DNA of 64,000 bases from Lachnospiraceae bacterium. GTDB taxonomy: Bacteria > Bacillota > Clostridia > Lachnospirales > Lachnospiraceae. Shown in pieces: positions 55,550 through 64,000 of the stretch (its first letter is position 1; every line of letters begins with the position of its first letter). A program made the translations under genes and the position numbers. The DNA is taken from the NCBI GenBank assembly GCA_017518735.1, contig JAFWTY010000036.1, positions 1 through 64,000 on the forward strand. Reading direction: 5' to 3'. The notes below the pieces were generated by a model, which saw only the letters and a list, made by a program, of their open reading frames with translations, ran no database searches and had not been told where the DNA came from.

Positions 55550-56929
55550 ATGATTTTAAACAAAAACAATTCAAGTGACATTACGGCTTTAACTCCGGAA
55601 CTCATTCAGTTTGCAAAAACCGTCGAGGATAACAGCATCATCGAAAACGATCTTTTTGCAAAATATGAAGTAAAACGTGGGCTTCGTGACTTAAATGGAA
55701 AAGGTGTACTTGCAGGTCTTACCCACATTTCCGATGTACGTGCCAATAAGATTGTTGACGGTGTTCAGATTCCTACCGACGGAGAACTCTTCTACCGCGG
55801 TTACAACGTAAAAGATCTGGTAAAAGGTTTTTCCAACGAGAATCGATTCGGTTTTGAGGAAGTTACTTATCTTCTTTTATTTGATAAACTCCCGACAGCC
55901 GAAGAACTGGAGTCTTTCCGTGCCATTCTCGGCGAATACCGTTCTCTTCCCACTTCCTTCGTAAGAGACATTATTATGAAAGCTCCGAGTACGGATATGA
56001 TGAACACTTTGGCAAGAAGTGTTTTGACTCTGTATTCTTACGATTATCGTGCCGATGACACTTCCATGCCGAATGTACTTCGTCAGTGTCTTCAGCTGAT
56101 TTCCTTATTCCCGGAATTTGCCATTTACGGCTACCAGGCATTCAATCACTATCACGAGGGAGAATCCTTATATATTCACCCTCCCGTTCCGGAACTTTCC
56201 ACAGCGGAAAACATTTTGCATCTGCTTCGTCCGGACAGCAAATATACACCGCTTGAAGCAAAACTTCTCGACATTGCTCTTGTACTTCATATGGAGCACG
56301 GCGGCGGTAACAATTCCACTTTTACAACTCACGTTGTAACTTCTTCCTTAACCGATACCTATTCGGTTATTTCCGCTGCGATCGGTTCCTTAAAAGGACC
56401 CCGTCACGGCGGCGCAAACATCAAAGTTGTTCAGATGTTTGAGGAAATGAAGCGTGAAGTAAAGGATTGGAAAGACGAAGAAGAAGTTTCCGCTTATCTT
56501 AAAAAACTCCTTCACAAAGAAGCTTTTGACCACTCCGGTTTGATTTACGGTGTCGGCCATGCGATTTATTCCAGTTCCGACCCGAGAGCCATGGTATTAA
56601 AAGATCATGTAGCTGCTCTCTCTCACGAAAAAGGACTGGATGATGAATTTGCACTTTATTCCATGGTAGAACGTCTTGCTCCGCAGATCATTGCTTCGGA
56701 AAGAAAAATGTACAAAGGTGTTTCGATCAACGTCGACTTCTACTCCGGTTTTGTTTACAGAATGCTTGATTTACCTTCCGAACTTTACACTCCGATGTTT
56801 GCAATTGCACGTATCGTCGGCTGGAGTGCTCACCGTATGGAAGAACTTGCCAATAACGGAAAAATCATTCGTCCTGCTTATAAACCGATTATGGAGGATA
56901 AAGAATACGTCTCCATGGAAACCAGATAA
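55550..56929 (+). CDS. gltA: Citrate synthase (459 aa)
   Basis: Condenses acetyl-CoA and oxaloacetate, probably for glutamate synthesis in this fermentative organism. Catalytic blocks: MEHGGGNNSTF (first His), GVGHAIYSSSDPRA (second His) and VDFYSGFVYRML (catalytic Asp). The length is typical of Clostridial type II enzymes. The only plus-strand metabolic gene in the window, with its own promoter and terminator. A related 2-methylcitrate synthase role cannot be ruled out by sequence. Confidence 0.9.
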   Translation: MILNKNNSSDITALTPELIQFAKTVEDNSIIENDLFAKYEVKRGLRDLNGKGVLAGLTHISDVRANKIVDGVQIPTDGELFYRGYNVKDLVKGFSNENRFGFEEVTYLLLFDKLPTAEELESFRAILGEYRSLPTSFVRDIIMKAPSTDMMNTLARSVLTLYSYDYRADDTSMPNVLRQCLQLISLFPEFAIYGYQAFNHYHEGESLYIHPPVPELSTAENILHLLRPDSKYTPLEAKLLDIALVLHMEHGGGNNSTFTTHVVTSSLTDTYSVISAAIGSLKGPRHGGANIKVVQMFEEMKREVKDWKDEEEVSAYLKKLLHKEAFDHSGLIYGVGHAIYSSSDPRAMVLKDHVAALSHEKGLDDEFALYSMVERLAPQIIASERKMYKGVSINVDFYSGFVYRMLDLPSELYTPMFAIARIVGWSAHRMEELANNGKIIRPAYKPIMEDKEYVSMETR

Positions 56930-56981
56930 TAAACATAAGAATTCTCTAATCATCTTAAAACGCAATTCGAATAATCAAAAA

Positions 56982-57007
56982 GGGCTGCCGATTCGGCAAC
57001 CCTTTTT
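56982..57007. terminator. Bidirectional terminator between the citrate synthase and orphan genes
   Basis: GGGCTGCCG (56982-56990) pairs with CGGCAACCC (56994-57002), with T-runs on both sides (TTTTT at 57003-57007 and a matching A-run upstream). It lies between two convergent genes and can serve both. Confidence 0.85.
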
Positions 57008-57027
57008 CATTTGAGAATTAGTCTTTA

Positions 57028-59778
57028 TTACAGCGAAAATTTCGATTTAAGTTCAGGTGCTTCTTTACTTTCTTTCTTTTTATTTCCATTTTTCAATTTC
57101 AAATTATAATCCTTCTTTTTCGACTCAAGCACGCGTGATTCTTTCTTATTGGTATAGTTATCGATATTTCTCTTCATCAATAGATCCGTATCCTCACGGT
57201 ATTTCTTCTGAAGTTTGCGAAGGGGTTGGCGTTTATCTTTGTTTACCAGATCTATTATTTTACCTCCATGAAGCTTATCGATATCCATATAATTCAGACT
57301 ATTAGCTCTTAATCCGTTCCGTTTATTAAAATCGCTCATAATATTGGCTGCATATTGTGCCCCATCCTCGGGAAGATAGGAATAAAAGCTTCCGAGCGCA
57401 TAAACTGCAAATCTGGCTTCATCAATAGTACATTTCGGATTATTCAGCAAATCCTCCGCCTGGTCCATTGCCTTTTTATTTAATTCCGCGACTCTGTCGG
57501 AAAGCAATTGCTCATCCATTTTTTCCGGCAAATCGGAATCCAGATGAGCCAGTGTACGAATCGTTTGAAACAGTTTCTTGTATTCATCACTCTTCACTTG
57601 AGGCTCTTTCATATAGCAGTAAATTGCTATAAAATGATTAATAAAGTAATGGAAACGATTATGTTTTCCTTCTTTACCGCGTTCGGCACCCGGTTCGTTC
57701 ATATCCTTTACTGTGAATCGCTTATGATCGATTCTTCTGCAACAATCTTTCATATGCTTTTCATCGATAAGCGCATTCTTTAAAGTATTTTCACTCAAAG
57801 TATTAACAGGATACCGATACTTCATTTCAGCTGCAATGGCATGTATTTTTTTAACATCCAGCGCCTGTGTCGGATTCTTCTTCTTCAACTCCATTGCGGC
57901 AAGTACTTTCTTGAAATTTTCCCTCATCTCCTCAACCGTTCCGTTGATTCCGATGCTTCCGGTATGGAGTTTAATGTAAGTATCGAGATTTTTTCCGCCA
58001 ACGTTTTTTTCTTCCGTTGCAATCGTATTTGAACTTGGAACGTATCTTAATCCTTCCACTTTATCGTAAATCGCAGATACGTCAATTCGAGGAATTGTAA
58101 GTCTGTTGCAACGATCCAGCAAAGCGTCTACAACACGAACTCTGTCAGCTTCCAATTTGGTTCTTTTATGTCGTTTTGTTGGATTCTTCAGCTGTTTATC
58201 CTTATATCTGAGGTATTTTACGGCCGCTTCGGCTACTTCTTTTGTCAGTCTTTGATAATCCTCCTGAAAATCATCCATCTTATCTTCATATTCATCCGCA
58301 CCGGCTTTGAGTATTTTATCCTCAAGTTTTCTCAAAAGGTTTAATTTCTTCTTGATTTCACTAAATTCATCGGAGGATTTTACACGTGCGGGGTCTACGG
58401 AATCAAGAGCCTCATACAATTCCTGTGCATTGGCGGAAACTCTTGCTTTTTCATATGCCTTAAGAGGCGTATTCAGTCGCTGATTCAGCAAATAATTGGC
58501 AGCTTTCGCACTGTCATCCTCTCCGACCATATAATTGTTCACTATCGTTTGTGTTGCTTCCCTTAATTCGTTTAATATTAAATTTCTCTTATCTAAACTA
58601 TCTACATCATCTTCAAAATACGCGTCAAATCTCGGCTTAAGAAGATTGTATGCCGATTCATACTTACCTTTTTTCTCCATCAAAGCATTCATTTCATCTT
58701 TTTTCTGACGGATAAGATTTTGATCGCGATTTTCCTTACGTTCTTCGTCTTCAATCACTTTCTTTACTTCATCAATACTTTTTTGCGTATCCGTCGCGAA
58801 CCGGGAGAGTTCATTCATCGCTCTGTAAGTATGTCTTAATGCCGGAAGATCTCCCACGGGAAATCCTTTGCTTAAAAGAGTTGACGCAAACTCAGCATCG
58901 TCCCGAACCCACTGATACCCTCTTTTACCACCGGTAATTTCATCGTAACCATTTCCAAAGGTTTTCTGATCTCCGCCGTCGATTCTATTAAAATCATTCT
59001 CACTAATATTCAGAACGGTATTCATACGAGCTTCTTGTTTGTCGTACTCATCAATCAGTTCATTGATGGTAATATCACCGTTTTTTTCATAACGTTCCTG
59101 CAGATCGGTAACCTTGTATGCGCCGGCGATTGCCTGCATGATACCGGTACCGCCAAGATTCTGAAATACCATTTGATTATCGTTATTTGGCAAAGACGGA
59201 CCAATAGTAACCTCGTTAGTATCCGTATTTGCATTCACTTCGGCACCGGTGAGGTTTAATTTGATAAACATATTTGTGGCATAGCTAAACTGAGGATAAC
59301 GGTCGCTTAATTCAGAAAGAGACTCTCCGTTTCCTAATTTTTCCGTCATTCCCTTGAACATGTATGCAAGGTCTCTTTCTTCCAGACTCTTAAAATCATC
59401 CTTTCTCAATTTTTCAGTCAGATATCCGGATAACTCCTTCATACTGTTTGCAAACCGTTCCAAAGGTTCTTTCGCAGCAGGATTGGTATATACCTTGAAA
59501 GAATTTCCGGTCACCCATTTGTTTTTCGGTCTCTGAGAATCGGAATACAATGCAAAGTTCTGAGAAGCCTCAATAAAATCCTCGTTTCTTCCATCCATAT
59601 AAACCCGTGCTTTTTCCGGTTGGAGCTCAACCGAATATAAGGCATGGATGCTTTTTAAGATTTCTTTCTTTTTATCCTCTGGAACATCATCTTTTAAGAT
59701 TGTAAAAAGCGCTGTTCCCGCAATATTATTGGCATTATTCACATCTTCGAATGTAAAATTGTTTAATAAATCCGGCAT
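57028..59778 (-). CDS. Uncharacterised 916-residue protein
   Basis: I do not recognise this family. It has no signal peptide and no membrane helix, so it is predicted cytoplasmic, about 105 kDa. The N-terminal third is mixed alpha/beta with a distinct GYQWVRDDAEFAS stretch. A coiled-coil-prone region lies at about 330-400 (EDEERKENRDQNLIRQKKDE), and another helical charged region at about 480-560. The last ~60 residues are very Lys-rich (KKKDYNLKLKNGNKKKES). AAAGGA precedes ATG 59778 at 9 bases, so the start is credible. It is alone on its transcript: convergent with gltA and 120 bases from hydE. Large, lineage-specific proteins of this kind are common in Lachnospiraceae. Confidence 0.8.
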   Translation of the reverse strand: MPDLLNNFTFEDVNNANNIAGTALFTILKDDVPEDKKKEILKSIHALYSVELQPEKARVYMDGRNEDFIEASQNFALYSDSQRPKNKWVTGNSFKVYTNPAAKEPLERFANSMKELSGYLTEKLRKDDFKSLEERDLAYMFKGMTEKLGNGESLSELSDRYPQFSYATNMFIKLNLTGAEVNANTDTNEVTIGPSLPNNDNQMVFQNLGGTGIMQAIAGAYKVTDLQERYEKNGDITINELIDEYDKQEARMNTVLNISENDFNRIDGGDQKTFGNGYDEITGGKRGYQWVRDDAEFASTLLSKGFPVGDLPALRHTYRAMNELSRFATDTQKSIDEVKKVIEDEERKENRDQNLIRQKKDEMNALMEKKGKYESAYNLLKPRFDAYFEDDVDSLDKRNLILNELREATQTIVNNYMVGEDDSAKAANYLLNQRLNTPLKAYEKARVSANAQELYEALDSVDPARVKSSDEFSEIKKKLNLLRKLEDKILKAGADEYEDKMDDFQEDYQRLTKEVAEAAVKYLRYKDKQLKNPTKRHKRTKLEADRVRVVDALLDRCNRLTIPRIDVSAIYDKVEGLRYVPSSNTIATEEKNVGGKNLDTYIKLHTGSIGINGTVEEMRENFKKVLAAMELKKKNPTQALDVKKIHAIAAEMKYRYPVNTLSENTLKNALIDEKHMKDCCRRIDHKRFTVKDMNEPGAERGKEGKHNRFHYFINHFIAIYCYMKEPQVKSDEYKKLFQTIRTLAHLDSDLPEKMDEQLLSDRVAELNKKAMDQAEDLLNNPKCTIDEARFAVYALGSFYSYLPEDGAQYAANIMSDFNKRNGLRANSLNYMDIDKLHGGKIIDLVNKDKRQPLRKLQKKYREDTDLLMKRNIDNYTNKKESRVLESKKKDYNLKLKNGNKKKESKEAPELKSKFSL

Positions 59779-59898
59779 AATATCTGTCCTTTCTGGATGA
59801 AATCCATAAATGTTTCCGGTTTCTGTTACTTGAATAACTGTATTTTACATCTGTTTGTCCAACACTTGTCCAGCAAGCAAACAACAAATTCAAAAAAA

Positions 59899-60927
59899 TT
59901 ATCTTTTTACATCTCCTCTGTCATTCACAATCCGGTAACCGGCACTTTTTACTCTTAACGAAAGACAGTCTTTACACTGAGCGGATTCTTCTCCTGTGCA
60001 TATTTTTCCGTCATACAGCGAATACTGTTTTCTGAATTCCACAGGTGATAAATTCGGCATTACAACATTTGCACCATGTTGTAAACCCAGCTCTCTTCCG
60101 TTCACAGCTATGGTTCCGAGCGCTGTTGTGGAAGGCAAAAGTACATAGGGAAAACAAAGGCGAATGATGGATAATATGCGTAATGTCAGTTCCAGGCTTC
60201 CCTGTTTTTCGTCTTTAAACGGCGTATCCTTATGCGGAATGAAAGGTCCGATTCCAATCATATCCGGTTGTAACTTTTGCAAAAAACGAATATCCGCAAG
60301 AATATGCTTCAATTCCTGTCCGGGTGAACCCACCATAAATCCGGCACCTACCTGAAATCCCAAATCTTTCAAATCATACAGGCACTGTTTTCTGTGTGAC
60401 AAAGAAAGGTTCGAAGGATGCAGAAAACTGTAATGGTCTTCGCTTGCGGTTTCATGACGCAACAGATAACGATCCGCACCGGCCTCTTTATATTTTGCAT
60501 AACTGCTCTTTTCCTTCTCTCCGATAGAAAGTGTTACCGCAACATCCGGGAAAAGTTCTTTGATACTTCTTACAAGATCACAAATGATTTCATCCGTATA
60601 ATAAGGATCCTCTCCGCCCTGTAATACAAATGTATGATAACCCAGCGCATAGCCTTCTTTACAACATTCCAGGATTTCCTCTTTTGTCAGACGATATCTG
60701 TCCGCATCGGGATTTCCCGCACGAATACCGCAGTAATAACAGTTGTTTTTGCAGTAATTTGTAAATTCGATCAACCCACGTAAAAAAACTTCATCCCCAT
60801 AGACTTTTCGTCTTTCTTCGTCGGCCGCGATACGAAGTGTCTCATCGTATTCATCCGTCGACAAAAGAGCCAAAAATTCGGCATCGCTTAAGTCTCTTTC
60901 GGTTTGAAGTTTCTTCACTAAATCCAT
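59899..60927 (-). CDS. hydE: [FeFe] hydrogenase maturase HydE (342 aa)
   Basis: Radical SAM enzyme that helps build the dithiolate-bearing H-cluster precursor of [FeFe] hydrogenase. The motif FTNYCKNNCYYCGIRAGN has the Cx3Cx2C cluster. The C-terminal CTGEESAQCKDCLS provides extra cysteines seen in HydE rather than BioB. HydF and HydG are not in this window. It precedes an unrelated gene and follows the response regulator by 12 bases, so co-transcription with that is likely. Confidence 0.93.
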   Translation of the reverse strand: MDLVKKLQTERDLSDAEFLALLSTDEYDETLRIAADEERRKVYGDEVFLRGLIEFTNYCKNNCYYCGIRAGNPDADRYRLTKEEILECCKEGYALGYHTFVLQGGEDPYYTDEIICDLVRSIKELFPDVAVTLSIGEKEKSSYAKYKEAGADRYLLRHETASEDHYSFLHPSNLSLSHRKQCLYDLKDLGFQVGAGFMVGSPGQELKHILADIRFLQKLQPDMIGIGPFIPHKDTPFKDEKQGSLELTLRILSIIRLCFPYVLLPSTTALGTIAVNGRELGLQHGANVVMPNLSPVEFRKQYSLYDGKICTGEESAQCKDCLSLRVKSAGYRIVNDRGDVKR

Positions 60928-60939
60928 TTTAAAATATAC

Positions 60940-62295
60940 TTATCCGTTATCTTTTCCGTCTGCACTCTTTAAGATGTAATCGATGTACAGACCTTCCACT
61001 TCATTGATTTCCGTCCAGGTATTTACGATACGGTCGGTAACAGTCTTCGCAGAAGCATAATCATTACATAAGAGCATAACCACATACTGGAAGGAAGAAT
61101 ATCTCGTCGTTACATCGCCCTGACGAAGGGAAACCACAATCGAGCGTTCCAGTTCACGCATTGCGTTTTGCAAAACATCATTGGAAACCTTCATATACTC
61201 TCCGTGATTGATCGTAAGAAGGAGAATATATACCGACTGGTCGGATCTTCCGACCGAACGGGAAACAAACTGGTAAATGTGCTTGAATCCTTCATATTCC
61301 ACACGGAACGCACCTTCTTCGTAATTTCGTTCCGTAATCATTCTTTCGATACGATCCATATCTGCCTTGGAATTGATGGCATCGGGGCTTTCCTTCTTAA
61401 CGGTTCCTCTTTCCTTAAAGAGATGGAAGGAATTCTTTCCGTTCTGCTTTACAAAGTAAAGTGCCTTATCCGCTTTTGCAAAAAGTGTATCAAAGTCCGA
61501 ACCGTCATAGGGTGAGAACGAAATACCGATGGAAACGGAGGTGTTTGCTTTCTCATCCAGTTTTTCTTTCATCTCTGAAGATGAAATCTCCAAAAGTTCC
61601 TGTGCATATTCCTTGATTTCCTCGGTGGAATACTCTCCTTTTAAGAAAATCGCAAATTCATCACCGCCGATTCTTGCGCAGACATCCTTCGGTGTAATCT
61701 TACTTTCCAGAATCTGGGCAAATGTCGTAAGCAGGGAATCTCCGGCAATATGTCCGAAATGATCGTTGATAGTCTTGAAATTATCGATATCCAGGATCAG
61801 AAATACTCCGTCGCGGTTATCCTGCATCAGATAACGATTCATATCGTCTTCGATATATTTGCGGTTCCAGAGATTGGTAAGGGGATCTCTTCTGGCGGAA
61901 ATCGATAAATCTCTTCTTAAATCTTCAATCTTTAAGATTTTTTCGATTCTGCTCTTCATGATGTCCGGCTCAAAGGGTTTGCGAATGAAATCCATCGCGC
62001 CCATTTTTAAGCCTTTGATCTCGCTCTTTCTTTGATTATCCACGGTCAAAAAGACAACCGGAATCGAAGCGGTTTCGGGATTGGCCTTAATCGCTTCAAG
62101 AGTCTCATATCCGTCCATCTCCGGCATTCTGATGTCCAAAAGAATCAGATCGGGTTTTGCTTTTTTCAAAAACTCCAATGCCTGCATTCCCGATTTCGCC
62201 ATGGACAGACGATAATCGTCACGGAGTACGTCTGTGGCCATTTTTAAGTTTGTTGTCACATCATCTACAATCAGAATATGTTTCTGTTTTTCCAT
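60940..62295 (-). CDS. Response regulator with tandem GGDEF domains, second degenerate (451 aa)
   Basis: N-terminal receiver (about 6-122) with phosphoacceptor Asp54 in LLDIRMPEMDG and the DD pair D11-D12. A first GGDEF (about 135-300) keeps ARIGGDEF and should be a diguanylate cyclase; its inhibitory-site position reads TPKD instead of RxxD. A second ~130-residue region (about 320-451) follows the same pattern but has TRYSSFQY where GGDEF would be, so it looks inactive; five residues before it is RQGD, an RxxD form. So the active domain lacks the product-binding motif and the inactive one keeps it. I set the start at ATG 62295, two codons inside a GTG. It is 20 bases after thrC. Confidence 0.82.
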   Translation of the reverse strand: MEKQKHILIVDDVTTNLKMATDVLRDDYRLSMAKSGMQALEFLKKAKPDLILLDIRMPEMDGYETLEAIKANPETASIPVVFLTVDNQRKSEIKGLKMGAMDFIRKPFEPDIMKSRIEKILKIEDLRRDLSISARRDPLTNLWNRKYIEDDMNRYLMQDNRDGVFLILDIDNFKTINDHFGHIAGDSLLTTFAQILESKITPKDVCARIGGDEFAIFLKGEYSTEEIKEYAQELLEISSSEMKEKLDEKANTSVSIGISFSPYDGSDFDTLFAKADKALYFVKQNGKNSFHLFKERGTVKKESPDAINSKADMDRIERMITERNYEEGAFRVEYEGFKHIYQFVSRSVGRSDQSVYILLLTINHGEYMKVSNDVLQNAMRELERSIVVSLRQGDVTTRYSSFQYVVMLLCNDYASAKTVTDRIVNTWTEINEVEGLYIDYILKSADGKDNG

Positions 62296-62315
62296 AAACA
62301 CCCCAAATGTTTGAT

Positions 62316-63800
62316 TTATTTTGCAAGAAACTTACGAACTTCTTCTTTCATCTGCTCTTTCTCACATACCGTATCGTGTAAGATTTCGGCATTTCGAATC
62401 TCTTCCACGGCAGCGGGAACAGTGATTCCGGTCATCGAAGAAAGTCGGTCGATCAGTTCAAAATCATCCGCTTCTTCCTTCTTTCCTTCCAATGCTTCCA
62501 TAACGCTTCTGGTGAATTTAAACGGAGAAGCCGTGGAAACAATAACAGTCGGAGTTTTATCGTTCGTTTCTTTTACATAGTCCTTATATACCGCAGATGC
62601 AACACCGGTATGGGTATCCATAACATAACCGGTATCGGAATATACTTCATGAATCCTTTCAAATACCATCTCTTCCGTTGCATAACCGCCGACAAAAATG
62701 CTGCACTTCTCTTTCATTTCCGGAGTGATTTCATACTTACCGTTTTCGGAAAGAAGTTTCATCATTTCTGCACAGGTCTTGTCATCTCCGGCTATTTCAT
62801 AGATCAGTCTTTCCAGATTGCTGGAAATCAGAATATCCATGGACGGGGAAGACGTTAAAATAAACTCTCTGTTTCTGTCATAACATCCGTTTTCAAAGAA
62901 ATCGAATAATACTTTGTTTTCATTGGAAGCACAGATCAGCTTATTAACGGGAATTCCGATTTTATTCGCATAGAATCCTGCCAAAATGTTTCCGAAGTTT
63001 CCGGTCGGAACCGTGAAGTTAATCGGATCTCCAGCGGAAATCTTGCCTTCCTTTACAAGTCTGGAATACGCAAATACATAATAAGCAACCTGAGGTATCA
63101 AACGTCCGATGTTAATCGAATTTGCACTGGAAAAACGATAACCGTCTTTTAACAGTTCCGCTTCAAATTCCTTGTCGGCAAAAATCTTCTTCACACCTGT
63201 CTGCGCATCATCGAAGTTTCCTGTGATTCCAACAACTTTTACATTTTTGCCCTTCTGGGTTACCATCTGGCGTTCCTGAACACGGCTTACACCGCCCTTC
63301 GGATAGAACACTACGATTCCGGTTCCTTCCACATCGGCAAAGCCTGCAAGAGCTGCTTTTCCGGTATCTCCGCTGGTTGCTGTAAGGATCACAATCTTTT
63401 CATTAATATTGTTTTTCTTCGCTGCCGTTGTCATAAGATAAGGCAGAATGGAAAGCGCCATATCCTTAAATGCGATGGTTTTTCCGTGGAAAAGTTCCAG
63501 ATAATAGGTATCTCCAACCTGTGCCATCGGAGCAATCTCTTCGGTATCGAATTTCGAATCATAGGCATGGTCGATACAGTATTTCAACTCTTCTTCCGTA
63601 AAATCGGTTAAAAAAAGCTTCATTACTTCATATGCCACTTCTCTGTAATTCATCGTGGCAAGTTTATCAAGTGAAACATCAAGTTTCGGGAATTGATCGG
63701 GTACGAATAAACCTCCGTCTTCGGAAAGTCCCTGTACAATGGCACGAGATGCCGAAAGCGATTTGCTCCGATCTCTGGTACTGAAATAATTAATCTCCAT
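62316..63800 (-). CDS. thrC: Threonine synthase (494 aa)
   Basis: PLP enzyme converting O-phosphohomoserine to threonine. The PLP lysine is in ELFHGKTIAFKDMALSILP; SGDTGKAALAGF, VTQKGKNVKVVGITGNFDDAQ and the VPTGNFGNILAGFYA block bind PLP and phosphate. Length is normal. ATG 63800 has GGAGG just upstream; a longer opening has no ribosome site. It starts the thrC-regulator-hydE run, with a promoter upstream. Confidence 0.95.
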   Translation of the reverse strand: MEINYFSTRDRSKSLSASRAIVQGLSEDGGLFVPDQFPKLDVSLDKLATMNYREVAYEVMKLFLTDFTEEELKYCIDHAYDSKFDTEEIAPMAQVGDTYYLELFHGKTIAFKDMALSILPYLMTTAAKKNNINEKIVILTATSGDTGKAALAGFADVEGTGIVVFYPKGGVSRVQERQMVTQKGKNVKVVGITGNFDDAQTGVKKIFADKEFEAELLKDGYRFSSANSINIGRLIPQVAYYVFAYSRLVKEGKISAGDPINFTVPTGNFGNILAGFYANKIGIPVNKLICASNENKVLFDFFENGCYDRNREFILTSSPSMDILISSNLERLIYEIAGDDKTCAEMMKLLSENGKYEITPEMKEKCSIFVGGYATEEMVFERIHEVYSDTGYVMDTHTGVASAVYKDYVKETNDKTPTVIVSTASPFKFTRSVMEALEGKKEEADDFELIDRLSSMTGITVPAAVEEIRNAEILHDTVCEKEQMKEEVRKFLAK

Positions 63801-63845
63801 GTTTCCTCCATAGAAAACGTAAATTTTATCATTTTTGCTCAAAAT

Positions 63846-63874
63846 ATTTTATCATAGATACCAATATGAAACAA
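63846..63874 (-). promoter_or_regulatory. Sigma-A promoter of thrC
   Basis: TTGTTT (63869-63874), 17-base spacer, TAAAAT (63846-63851), giving a leader of about 40 bases. Confidence 0.6.
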
Positions 63875-63939
63875 GATTTTTACCGAGAAGTATGATAAAA
63901 TAATTACCGTTACAAACGATTGAAAGCAAAGGTTTTTTC

Positions 63940-64000
63940 ATGCGCAAATTTCACAAAACGACATGTGTAGTACTTACACTCATATTGTTCCTATTTACAC
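63940..64000 (+). CDS. Exported protein N-terminus (partial)
   Basis: An ATG at 63940 with AAAGG upstream opens a frame running off the window: a basic start (MRKFHK) then a hydrophobic stretch (VVLTLILFLFT), the look of a signal peptide. Only 20 residues are visible, so no family can be named. Confidence 0.5.
   Translation, partial: MRKFHKTTCVVLTLILFLFT

Noticed and set aside
1..64000. CRISPR arrays, tRNA, rRNA, insertion sequences or prophage
   Set aside because: No spaced direct repeats, tRNA-like cloverleaf, transposase or phage gene was seen.

Overview
The window looks like chromosome from an anaerobic, low-to-moderate GC Firmicute of class Clostridia, most likely family Lachnospiraceae (for example a Butyrivibrio-like genus). 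The basis is the consensus Shine-Dalgarno sequences (GGAGG), the housekeeping gene order (plsX-acpP-rnc-smc-ftsY, ylxM-ffh-rpsP-khpA-rimM-trmD, rplS-lepB-rbgA-rnhB-yraN), a Phe T-box, an apparent Firmicute 6S RNA, an [FeFe]-hydrogenase maturase (HydE), and several family-typical hypothetical proteins. Nearly every gene is on the minus strand; the plus-strand exceptions are a DUF1292 gene, rpmF, the citrate synthase and a partial secreted protein at the right edge. I saw no tRNA, rRNA, IS element, prophage or CRISPR.

Layout. 1-4.5 kb: a signalling cluster with a broken PP2C-like start, a zinc-ribbon/FHA protein and two tandem Ser/Thr kinases. 4.5-24.6 kb: trpS, a GH13 glycogen-debranching-like protein that seems to have lost its catalytic residues, DUF1292, a UvrD-like helicase, gltX, a Gld-type ABC exporter, dut, rnhA, a membrane MutS-like ATPase, cdd, a frameshifted purine nucleoside phosphorylase, gpsA-plsY, der, a DUF512 radical SAM protein and tyrS. 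24.6-43.7 kb: the translation, secretion and SRP block, interrupted by a NatA / NatB-CPBP transporter pair and by a serine-hydrolase-like membrane protein with substituted active-site residues. 43.7-51.6 kb: a divergent plsX/rpmF control region, pta, queA, an M18 aminopeptidase and T-box-controlled pheST. 51.6-64 kb: a large solute-binding lipoprotein, a YihY protein, 6S RNA, citrate synthase, an unrecognised 916-residue protein, hydE, a response regulator with one intact and one degenerate GGDEF domain, thrC, and a partial exported protein.

How the parts work together. The long minus-strand run is built from short operons with stop/start overlaps (TAATG, ATGA). Several terminators overlap or abut the next promoter (ylxM, pheS, lepB). 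The most interesting signals are: (a) a shared Thr-Val(-x)-Met motif in the kinase linker, the FHA protein and the PP2C-like N-terminus, suggesting a phosphothreonine-linked module; (b) several apparent pseudoenzymes (GH13, beta-lactamase-like, second GGDEF); (c) a repeated dyad between and inside the divergent plsX/rpmF promoters; (d) a frameshift in the nucleoside phosphorylase sitting exactly on a 12-base match to an Illumina adapter, which may be an assembly artefact.
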